The notes beneath the pieces were generated by a model, which was not told where the DNA came from, did no database searches, and saw only the letters and a list, made by a program, of their open reading frames with translations. A program made the position numbers and the translations under genes. Source: Adiantum capillus-veneris (Eukaryota > Streptophyta > Polypodiopsida > Polypodiales > Pteridaceae). From it: DNA of 64,000 nt. The first letter of the stretch is position 1; every line of letters begins with the position of its first letter. Location: contig CM043962.1 in assembly GCA_014529385.2 (NCBI GenBank), positions 50,519,674 to 50,583,673 of the forward strand, written 5' to 3'. Below are positions 46,935 to 64,000 of this stretch, one piece after another.

Positions 46935-47156
46935 GAAGCGTTCATGCTCAAAAATGAGTTACAATAGCTCGCACTTGGGCATAAAATAGTCAAAGCTCAA
47001 TATAACGATAAATAGCTGTCTACATCTTAATTTATAAATGAACCATAAAATACTAAGGATTGCCACAAGTCCAATGGTGGTAGTTTTATTTTGAATAACT
47101 GCTATTGCCTTATCCAACACGTGCCAATCATTGATCTTCTCACACAACACCCGACA

Positions 47157-47834
47157 AGTGATTATATTCCACAATTCAAATCAGCATTGCAAAACTTCTT
47201 CAAGATATCAAATATTTCACAAATAAATCATCAAAATATCAATTCCATTACAATTTTAATATCAACATGAGAGGTGCTCAAGTAGATAGGGCTACACACA
47301 TGCTGGCTGGAGAGTGGCTCTTTACACAATCATGAAAGGGTCATGAGTGATCAGTTCTCTATCCCTCATAGAATACCTACCACACCTAAACTCCAACACC
47401 TTGATCAAGTGGCAGGGGTATGACACTCCTCTTTTTCACTCCCATTTTTGATACACATGAATCTTTGTTTTGCACAATTACCTTAGCTCCTCTAGCTACA
47501 ACACCTTCAACTTATTTCCACATGTGCAGAGACACATAACGCTCATGACCAATACCCTAACCACCCAAAAAGACCCACTTTTGGTCCCTAAATCACTTTC
47601 TCCCCTTAGGTGTCTTTAAGTTGGCCCCCTTTCCCTACAGTGTGGAAACCTATGGCTGGTTTGGATGATCTAGTGTGCATACATGGCTCGAGGAAAGTTT
47701 ATAGGTGAGCACATCTAGCAAGCACTTTTTGAAATCTAGTGATTGTATTGCAAAGATTCCTTTGCTCTCTCCCCTCTTTCTCTTCATTCACCTCTCTCTC
47801 CCTTTTTCTTCTTTCTCTATCTATGTGTATTATA

Positions 47835-47874
<40 letters not shown>

Positions 47875-48223
47875 GAGGGAGAGGTAGAAACAGATAACAT
47901 AGCTAAAACTTGAAGGTAACCAAAACACTTATATTAGGCACCGTTCCCATACACGCCTATACATCAACACTGGCACTGTTCCCATGTCCTGCATACCAGG
48001 TTCTGCCCTACAAACCGTCCACAATTCCAAACAAAAATCAGACTATGCTCTTCACATGCCCTCAGAATCCTACTAAATTCACATGAAGATTATAAGCATC
48101 TGCCAAAACTCAAATGAAAATACCTTGAAATCCCTGTTCATGTGCCCCATCGAACCCCGTTTGCTTTGTGCACTCATGAGGAAGAGACCAATTGCAGGTC
48201 ATGTGCCACACTCTAGCGCTAGC
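47157..48223. other. Stretch without a recognised gene
   Basis: AT-rich non-coding DNA with one GA tract at 47836-47870. No motif is recognised. Confidence 0.5.
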
Positions 48224-48224
48224 C

Positions 48225-48283
<59 letters not shown>

Positions 48284-48290
<7 letters not shown>

Positions 48291-48362
48291 TGCACTCTAA
48301 GGTTGACTCTCAAGGCAGGAGAGATATCATCTCCCATCCTAGTTATGTGTGTGTGTGTGTGT

Positions 48363-48418
<56 letters not shown>

Positions 48419-48476
48419 TATGCACTCTAAGGTTGACTCTCAGGATAGAAGAGGTATCATCTCCCATCCTAGTTGT

Positions 48477-48540
<64 letters not shown>
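48284..48540. repeat. 130-bp tandem unit with TG and GA tracts
   Basis: Two copies of a unit starting TATGCACTCTAAGGTTGACT (about 48289 and 48419), each ending in a long (TG)n and a short (GA)n. A third single copy opens copy B at about 57115. A (GA)n tract at 48224-48289 precedes them. Confidence 0.85.
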
Positions 48541-48559
<19 letters not shown>

Positions 48560-48563
48560 GGAC

Positions 48564-48589
48564 GGGGGGGGGGGGGGGGGGGGGGGGGG
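48564..48589. repeat. G26 homopolymer
   Basis: Twenty-six consecutive G directly after a (GA)n tract. Copy B has G40 at the same place. Confidence 0.9.
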
Positions 48590-49056
48590 ACCTCGTCAAA
48601 CCACTCTCTGCTCTTTGCGCTCAATGGGCGAAGGTTGGAGCTGGCCTCCCCCTACAACTCCTTCACTCTCACGCTCACCTCATCAACACCAATCGCAGGA
48701 TGTCTTCTCTGTTGCGCTCATGCTCCTGTCGAGTAGTTCGCTCTGCCTACTAACGCTCATCCCCCCTCCTTTTTTGGCCTGAAACACGGTTCGCTGCTCA
48801 CCCCTCCCTACTCGTTCTCCCCTCGGGTAACTTGTAAGATTCCCTCTAAAGAACCCCAAAAAATAGTGTTTTGCAGACCTATTTAACAATATTAAAATTA
48901 AAATGTATTCTTAATGGCTTCAAAAAATTCAAAAAGTATTCTTAATTCAAATATTCCCTTAACAACAACAAAAATGATGCGCTAGTCTATAACACATAGC
49001 AACGGACAATGATAAAACACGTAGATTTAATATTAGCTTGAAAGGACGGATACAAC

Positions 49057-49097
<41 letters not shown>

Positions 49098-49404
49098 ACT
49101 TTAAAGATAAGAAAAGGCTAAAGAGAAAAAAAATAAAAGAGAAGAGAAACACCTCTTTATATGGATACAAAAGGTCTTTTGACTTTCTACCTTCATCTTT
49201 CTTTTTATTTTTTAAATTCATCTTTCACTTATGCACTTAATATCTTTTGAAAAAAAAAAAATCTAAGATTGGGAGATGTAAATAACATTATTTTATCTTT
49301 GTTTTAATTTTAAGCTACTTTTTGAGCATTGAGCAGGCTTTTTGGTATCTACTAACATAATATGACGGAGGTAGTAACCCTTTACACATATCTCTGTCTG
49401 GGAG

Positions 49405-50100
49405 ACGAAGGCTAAATGCCAAAAGTGAGAGAAGCACGCGAGCGAAAGAGAGAGAGAGGGAGAGAGAGAGAGAGAGAGGCCTCCAAAGGCGGCCACCGTA
49501 TTCGTGTCATAAAAGACCCAAAGTGATCGATTCAAGTGAATTGAGGGTTACTGATGTCCTTAGACGCTTTCATCGACATAGCTAGAAGACTCCAACAACC
49601 AACAAGAAGACGATGAGGTCAGCAATGAGAACGTCACACTGCCACCGCCAGAAGACTCCAACAACAAACAACCGGACGTCATACTGCCACTGCCAAAAGC
49701 CTCCAACAACCAACAAGAAGACAATGAGGACGTGTACAACAATGAGGACGTCACGAAGGCTAAATGCCAAAAGTGAGAGAAGCACGTGAGCGAAAGAGAG
49801 AGAGAGGGAGAGAGAGAGAGAGAGGCCTCCAAAGGCGGCCACCGTATTCGTGTCATAAAAGACCCAAAGTGATCGATTCAAGTGAATTGAGGGTTACTGA
49901 TGTCCTTAGACGCTTTCATCGACATAGCTAGAAGACTCCAACAACCAACAAGAAGACGATGAGGTCAGCAATGAGAACGTCACACTGCCACCGCCAGAAG
50001 ACTCCAACAACAAACAACCGGACGTCATACTACCACTGCCAAAAGCCTCCAACAACCAACAAGAAGACAATGAGGACGTGTACAACAATGAGGACGTCAC
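49405..50100. repeat. 348-bp tandem duplication
   Basis: 49405-49752 and 49753-50100 are nearly identical, both starting ACGAAGGCTAAATGCC. The period is a multiple of three. Each unit contains a (GA)n tract, the Helitron-like hairpin GGCCTCCAAAGGCGGCC and part of the acidic repeat frame. Copy B has one unit only (about 58011-58348). Confidence 0.9.
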
Positions 50101-50413
50101 GCTGCCACCTCTAGAGGACTCCAACAACCAAAAACAAGGCAACGAGGACGTCTTCTATGACGCACTGCCATCGCCAGAAGCCTCCAACAACCAACAAGCA
50201 AATGATGAGGAAATCCCCTACGATGCGTTTTCGTTGTCTGAGTGCTACCCCTGCGTGATTGTAGCGAGGTGCTTGCAATTTCGCTCGACGAGGCTAGCCA
50301 AAAATCTTGAATTCTACACAAGGAATTCAACATCTTCCTGGAAGCCTTTCACAAGAAATTATGGACCAATTCTCACAATAATTCCCACATTGCGACTTAC
50401 CTCAACATTATGA
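50078..50413 (+). pseudogene. Acidic SNNQ-repeat coding remnant
   Basis: A plus-strand frame with repeats of the type LPPLEDSNNQKQGNEDV and LPSPEASNNQQ. The same phrases extend upstream, out of frame or interrupted, through both 348-bp units, and occur in copy B at 58160-58470. Downstream, a different frame (50250-50430, and 58491-58766 in copy B) reads RDCSEVLAI, then ILHKEFNIFLEAFHKKLW, which looks like real protein sequence. I do not recognise the protein. It could be a host gene piece carried by the repeat or a decayed element protein. Confidence 0.3.
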
Positions 50414-50425
50414 GCTTATGTGAGG

Positions 50426-50564
50426 GAGGCACCGCATACCTAGCTAGGTACGATTGGGGGCAGGGGACCGCTGGCCCGGTGGGGGGGCAGGGGACCGCCG
50501 GCCCGGTGGGGGGGGCAGGGGGTCCCTTGCCCCCAATCGTACCTAGCTAGGTATGCGATGCCTC
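50426..50564. repeat. GC-rich hairpin element, copy 1
   Basis: An inverted repeat of about 45 bp per arm, GAGGCACCGCATACC and complement. Each arm holds the palindrome TACCTAGCTAGGTA (50437-50450 and 50540-50553). The centre is G-rich (GGGGGCAGGGGACC repeats). Confidence 0.85.
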
Positions 50565-51024
50565 TCAAGCAAAAGCTCGTGATGTTATGCATTATATGAA
50601 AAACATTGAAAAAGACTCTGTTTTCCTACATGAGAAAATTTATAAATCTTCTTGTGTTTGAGGCGCAAGATGAGCTGCATTTGCTGCCGAATTGCAACCT
50701 CGGATGCATCGCAACCTAGCTGCGCCTCAATCCTTCTTGCCCACTCTGTCATCACCGTGTTGCATTACTTACCATATAAAAGCAAAGTCGTTGGGGGCAA
50801 CGGTTTTATGAAAAATCAATTTCCCTAAGCTTCAGAACTAGTTTGCCTTGACGGCTTTAGGCAAATGTACTACATGAATTTCGTTATTGGACGATACTAG
50901 TTGAATTGAGGGTACATTCTCAATATTTACAAGGGTATTGCACACAAGAAGATATATAAATTTTCTCATGTAGGAAAATGGAGTCTTTTTCATACAATGC
51001 ATAACATCATGAGCTTCTGCTCAA

Positions 51025-51135
51025 GAGGCACCCCATACCTAACTAGGTATGATTGGGGGCAAGGGACCACCGCCTCCCCCACCGGGCCGGTGTTCCCCTA
51101 TCCCCAATCGTGCGTAGCTAGGTATGCGGTGCCTC
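51025..51135. repeat. GC-rich hairpin element, copy 2 (inverted arm)
   Basis: The same hairpin as 50426-50564, 111 bp long, with decayed arms. It lies inside the right arm of the fold-back. Confidence 0.8.
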
Positions 51136-51322
51136 CCTCGCAGAAGCTCATGATGTTGAGGAAAGTCACAATGTGAGAATTATTGTGAGAATCTTTCCAA
51201 AACTTCTTGTGGTAATGTTCCCTATCTTATCTTTTGAAATGAGTGGCATAGCTCAACTTGCGGGCTTTTCAAAAATCTCGTACACATTCTAGTAGGTAGA
51301 TGTTGTGAGCCCTTTAAGGTAA

Positions 51323-51345
51323 CTAGTACGGCCGGCCGCCTTCTA
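51323..51345 (-). mobile_element. Helitron 3' terminus, minus orientation
   Basis: CTAG at 51323-51326 is followed on the plus strand by TACGGCCGGCCGCCTTC, matching the ends at 9278 and 9769 except that the hairpin has decayed. The sequence to its right (51346-51500) resembles, on the opposite strand, 49330-49500 of copy A (shared CCTCCGTCATATTATGTTA and TGTAAAGGG). This indicates that copy A contains the end of the same Helitron family in the other orientation. Confidence 0.5.
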
Positions 51346-56429
<5,084 letters not shown>

Positions 56430-57036
56430 TGTATTTTAGCTGAAGCACATGCAGGAGGTGCAGGTGGTCATTTTTTAGGAGACATTACTGCAAGAAAGAA
56501 GGTTTGTGGTGGCCATCAGTTTTCAAAGATTCTCATGAGGATGTAAAGACTTGTTTGACATGCCAAAGGGATGACACACCATTGGATGCTAACAGAATGC
56601 CATTACAACCAGTTCTTCCACTAGAATCATTTCAAAAGTGGGGTCTTGACTTTGTAGGTCCAGTTAAACTAACTGCAAAGCATACAGGAAACAGGTACAT
56701 TTTGGTAGCAATAGACTATTGTACTAAGTGGGTGGAGACATAGGCAATGAAGGATAATAAAGCAGAAAGTGTAGCAAAATTCTTGTACAAGAACATCATG
56801 ACAAGTTTTGGATGCCCGGTGGAGTTGGTGTCCAATCGAGGAGTTAATTTAATTGACAAAGTGATAAGGAATTTAACTAAATATCACTTGATCATTCATA
56901 AAAAGTCTAAAATCTATTATCCTCAGGCAAATGGACAAGCAGTTGAGTCTACAAATAAAACTTTGTTGAGGATTTTGAGAAGAATGGTTTCAGAAAACAA
57001 GAAGGATTGGGATACCAAATTGAATTGTGCATTCAG

Positions 57037-57040
<4 letters not shown>
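56430..57040 (+). pseudogene. Ty3/gypsy integrase fragment
   Basis: The plus strand reads, across frame changes, EAHAGG (start of the zinc-binding part), [22 protein letters not shown] (C-x2-C present), then the core [14 protein letters not shown] (first catalytic D), [14 protein letters not shown], a stop at 56742, ELVSNRGVNLI and YYPQANGQAVESTNKTL (catalytic E). The second catalytic aspartate is N in S-N-R-G. The protein breaks off at KLNCAFST where a (GA)n tract and copy B begin, so copy B was inserted into this integrase. No other part of the element is seen. Confidence 0.75.
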
Positions 57041-57120
<80 letters not shown>

Positions 57121-57186
57121 CTCTAAGGTTGACTCTCAAGGTAGAAGAGGTATCATCTCCCATCCTAGCTGTTAGAGAGAGAGAGA

Positions 57187-57188
<2 letters not shown>

Positions 57189-57228
<40 letters not shown>
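57189..57228. repeat. G40 homopolymer
   Basis: Forty consecutive G directly after a (GA)n tract, the longest homopolymer in the window. Confidence 0.9.
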
Positions 57229-57230
<2 letters not shown>

Positions 57231-57651
57231 TCGTCAAACCACTCTCTGCTCTTTGTGCTCAATGGGCGAAGGGTGGAGCTAGCCTCCCCCTACAACTCCT
57301 TCACTCTCACGCTCACATCATCACCACCAATCGTAGGATGTGTCTTCTCTGTTGCTCACATGCTCCTGCCGAGTAGTTCGCTTTGCCTACTAACGCTCAT
57401 CCCCCCTCTTTTTTTGGCCTGAGACACGGTTCGCTGCTCACCCTTCCCTACGCGTGCTCCCCTCGGGTATCTTGTAAGATTCCCTTTAAAGAACCCCAAA
57501 AAATAGTGTTTTGCACACCTATTTAACAATATTAAAATTAAAATGTATTCTTAATGGCTTCAAAAATGATGCGCTAGTCTATAACACATAGCAACGGACA
57601 ATGATAAAACACGTAGATTTAATAGTAGCTTGGAAGGACGGATACAACACT

Positions 57652-57694
<43 letters not shown>

Positions 57695-58039
57695 CATTTT
57701 AAATATAAGAAAAGGCTAAAGAAAAAGAAAAAAAAAAAGAGAAACACCTCTTTATATTTATATGGACACAAAAGGTCTTTTGACTTTCCACCTTCATCTT
57801 TCTTTTTATTTTTTAAATTCATCTTTCACTTATGCACTTAATATATTTTGAATGAATTTTTATTTTTCTGAGATTGGGAGATGTAAATAACATTATTTTA
57901 TCTCTGTTTTAATTTTAAGCTACTTTTCAAGCATTGGGCAAGCTTTTTGGTATCTACTAACATAATATGACGGAGGTAGTAACCCTTTACACATATCTCT
58001 GTTTGCGAGACGAAGGCTAAATGCCAAAAGTGAGAGAAG

Positions 58040-58074
<35 letters not shown>

Positions 58075-58674
58075 CCTCCAAAGGCGGCCGCCGTACCCGT
58101 GTCATAAACGGCCCAAAGTGATAGATTCAAGTGGATTGAGGGTTACTGATGTCCTCATACGGTTTCGCCGACATAGCTAGAAGACTCCAACAACCAACAA
58201 GAAGGCTATGAGGTCGGCAATGAGAACGGCAAACTGCCACCGCCAGAAGACTCCAACAACCAACAACCGGACATCATACTGCCACTGCCAAAAGCCTCCA
58301 ACAACCAACAAGAAGACAATGAAGACGCGTACAACAATGAGGACGTCACGCTGCCACCTATAGAGGACTCCAACAACCAAAAAGAAGGCAACGAGGACGT
58401 CTTCTATGACGCACTGCCACCGCCAGACGCCTCCAACAACCAACAAGAAAATCATGAGTAAATCTTCTACGATGCGTTGCCGCTGTCTGAGTGCTACCCC
58501 TGCGTGATTGTAGCGAGGTGCTTGCGATTCTGCTCGACAAGGCTAGCCAAAAATCTAGAATTCTACACAAGGAATTCAACATCTTCCTGGAAGCCTTTCA
58601 CAAGAAATTATGGACCAATTATCACAATAAGTCCAACATTGCTACTTACCTCAACATCATGAGCTTATGTGAGG

Positions 58675-58784
58675 GAGGCACCGCATACCTAGGTAGGTAC
58701 GATTGGGGGCAGGGAACCACCGGCCGTTGGGGGGCCCCGGGGGTCCCTTGCCCCAATCGTACCTAGCTAGGTATGTGATGCCTC
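58675..58784. repeat. GC-rich hairpin element, copy 3
   Basis: A 110-bp inverted repeat matching 50426-50564, with arms GAGGCACCGCATACC and complement. The centre is shorter and differs (GGGGCCCC). Confidence 0.85.
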
Positions 58785-59084
58785 TCGAGCAGAAGCTCGT
58801 GATGTTATGCATTATATGAAAAACATTGAAAAAGACTCCGTTTTCCTACATGAGAAAATTTCTAAATCTTCTTGTGTTTGAGGTGCAAGATGAGCTGTAT
58901 TTGCTGCCGAATTGCAACCTCGGATGCATCACAACCTAGCTGAGCCTCAATCCTTCTTGCCCACTCTGTCATCACCGTGTTGCATTACTTACCATATAAA
59001 GCAAAGTCGTTGGGGGCAACGGTTTTATGAAAAAGCAATTTCCTTAAGCTTCAGAACTAGTTTACTTTGATTGCTTCAGGCAAA

Positions 59085-59113
59085 CTAGTATGTGGCCCGC
59101 GCGTTGCCGCGGC
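59085..59113 (-). mobile_element. Helitron 3' terminus inserted in copy B
   Basis: On the minus strand a GC hairpin (59095-59113: GCCGCGG, loop, CGCGCGGGC) is followed by CACATACTAG, then T (59084). CTAG lies at 59085-59088. Copy A shows the uninterrupted site at about 50880 (GGCAAATGTAC), so insertion was between A and T as expected for Helitrons. The body lies to the right. Its 5' end and the other half of the target are not found in the window. Confidence 0.65.
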
Positions 59114-62942
<3,829 letters not shown>

Positions 62943-63126
62943 TATAAAGCCTAATGTGGTCGCCCAGGTAAGTGGGAGGGCGCCAAGTATGTACACATAT
63001 TCTTTTGGTAAAAACCTAATAAGAACTCACTATGCTCTACACATTACAGTAGAGCAAATTCACCATATCGTCGTGCTCTTCTTCTCGCACTGTCTCTCGC
63101 GTCACACTTCCACTCGTACTCCTTCA
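62943..63126 (+). repeat. 3' part of a 5' LTR (element 5)
   Basis: A TATA box (TATAAAG at 62943-62949) is followed by about 175 bp ending CCTTCA at 63126, two bases before a primer-like site. The LTR start is unknown. It may lie within or before the microsatellite. Confidence 0.4.
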
Positions 63127-63128
63127 AC

Positions 63129-63140
63129 TCGTATCAGAGC
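63129..63140 (+). promoter_or_regulatory. Primer binding site of element 5, iMet-like
   Basis: TCGTATCAGAGC differs from the iMet-type site TGGTATCAGAGC only at the second base. Confidence 0.5.
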
Positions 63141-64000
63141 TCAGATCGAGGCTCGGGGCAGCATTTGCAGGTAGCCAGAGTCACCTGCTCATATTGGAGT
63201 GAGATTTGACAGGCGAAGACACCGCCCCAAATCTTTGTGGGGCAGCCGAAGGGCATGGTGTTCTCATAATTTCATTCTGAGGTCATCTCGGCCACCGTTC
63301 GACTTCGACAAAGTTTTGCGCAGGCCATTTTCAACTACGTGGTCTCAGCAGGTGTAGATCCGACTCTGCAAATTTGGGGTTTCGGCCTACGACTGCAGGT
63401 GCTGAGGATATCGGCACTCCCAGAGTGTTGATTTGTGGTTGTCTAACATCGAAGGACGGCTCACAGTTCTTGGAGGCGTGTCACATTACGACACGGGCGC
63501 ATCTACACACAGACTGTAGGACATCCACTAGTTCATCAGATAGCTTGTGTTTGCTGCTTGATATTCCAGATTTCATCCTGACATTGCAGGTACTTCCACA
63601 TGGGATGTATTGTCAGAGATGATGTATGTCTGTGAGGGTTTGCTGGCTGTGAGTCACACAACAAACAACCACCGCAACGGTTACAGCATATAGTGGGAAA
63701 TTTATGGGTATGATTTTGTGGGAAGTCTATGTATTGTCAGATTCATTGCAGCCTTTGTTGAGGGTCGGGTCGAGTGAGGTTTTATTGAGCTGGGGGATTC
63801 TCGATGTTGAGATCCTTTCAGTGATACAGGTCTTGGAGCGATCCCTCGAGCACCCTTAGATATGCAACTAGGATGTATTGACTGTGAGTTAGACAGTTGG
63901 GATTGCATCTTTTCTTTACTTCCGTTGAGGCATTGTCGCAGTCTATGCTTACAGGACAAATGACAGGAAGTGAAGGCGTACAGGTGCAAGACAGGTTTAC
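63141..64000 (+). other. Leader of element 5 (runs off window)
   Basis: Non-coding, with repeated GCAGGT phrases (63168, 63350, 63394, 63588). At 63775-63830 a segment matches the leader of element 3 at about 32478-32540. Gag would be expected beyond 64000. Confidence 0.5.

Larger units (their letters stand above)
50350..51212. repeat. Large fold-back repeat (about 300-bp arms)
   Basis: The left arm, 50350-50657, is matched on the opposite strand by 50942-51212. Paired landmarks include CACAAGAA, TCTCACAATAATTC, CAACAT-ATGAGCTT, the whole GCATACCTAG hairpin, ATGAAAAACATTGAAAAAG and TCTTCTTGTGT. The loop is about 284 bp. Each arm itself contains a smaller hairpin. Confidence 0.8.
48224..51322. 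repeat. Compound repeat, copy A
   Basis: This segment matches 57041-59084 over most of its length. Shared landmarks in order are TGCACTCTAAGGTTGACTCT, a G homopolymer, CCTCGTCAAACCACTCTC, a (GA)n before GGACA, GGCCTCCAAAGGCGGCC, the acidic coding remnant, and a hairpin with GCATACCTAG ends. Copy A has an extra 348-bp tandem unit and an extra 57-bp segment (about 48914-48970), both absent in B. It also keeps an inverted second arm (50942-51212). The right edge is a Helitron terminus at 51323. Confidence 0.75.
57041..59084. repeat. Compound repeat, copy B
   Basis: Opens with (GA)n (57041-57116) and then follows copy A: TGCACTCTAAGGTTGACT, G40 (57189-57228), CCTCGTCAAACC, a TG/GA tract (57650-57691), another GA tract before GGCCTCCAAAGGCGGCC (58046-58090), the acidic SNNQ frame, the hairpin (58675-58784) and the shared tail to GCTTCAGGCAAA. 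It lacks the second 348-bp unit and stops where a Helitron begins at 59085. Confidence 0.75.

Overview
The window looks like nuclear DNA from a land plant with a large, repeat-rich genome. The evidence is plant-type LTR retrotransposons (Ty3/gypsy and Ty1/copia) with tRNA-Asp, tRNA-Lys-like and tRNA-iMet primer sites, a plant-type CACTA (En/Spm) transposon with Tnp2, DUF4218 and DUF4216 regions, Helitron termini, and very many long CT/GA, TG and TA microsatellites. A non-seed plant such as a fern would fit, but the sequence does not prove it. I found no intact host gene, tRNA or rRNA gene. Every recognisable coding region belongs to a mobile element and most are broken.

Layout. 1-7410: a minus-strand gag-protease LTR element (element 1), cut by the window edge, with its gag and protease region, a long leader, a tRNA-Asp primer site and a 5' LTR. 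7411-13757: non-coding, microsatellite-rich DNA holding two outward-facing Helitron 3' ends (9278 and 9769), a piggyBac-like transposase remnant between them, and a solo CACTA terminus at 13757. 13758-about 30930: a second gag-protease element of the same family (element 2, plus strand), split by a 7.6-kb CACTA transposon (15140-22768) that has 3-bp TAG target duplications. 31849-34483: element 3, with a tRNA-Lys-like primer site and a broken Ty3-type gag. 35165-37765: a minus-strand Ty3 pol fragment. 37768-39490: a Ty1/copia pol fragment. 39880-47156: a minus-strand Ty3 element with gag, PR, RT, RNase H and IN remnants and a likely LTR. Its integrase region is interrupted by a 1336-bp element with TTAA target duplications. 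48224-51322 and 57041-59084: two copies (A and B) of a compound repeat containing Helitron-like ends, fold-back hairpins and an acidic repeat coding remnant. Copy B lies in a Ty3 integrase fragment (56430-57040) and is cut at 59085 by a Helitron whose pre-insertion site is preserved in copy A. The last 1.1 kb holds the 3' end of an LTR, a primer site and the leader of an element related to element 3.

The most unusual signal is in the leaders of elements 1 and 2. Both carry arrays of 20-30-bp palindromes, mostly spaced about 260-300 bp apart. The palindromes share the frame ACAT-NNNN-CGCG-NNNN-ATGT, but the NNNN arms differ between the two elements while staying self-complementary. The spacing of the second array is restored when the nested CACTA element is removed. 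Element 2 also appears to have gag and protease-like domains, repeated W-x-P-K motifs, a polypurine tract and an LTR, but no reverse transcriptase or integrase. This suggests a non-autonomous retrotransposon family with a structured leader.
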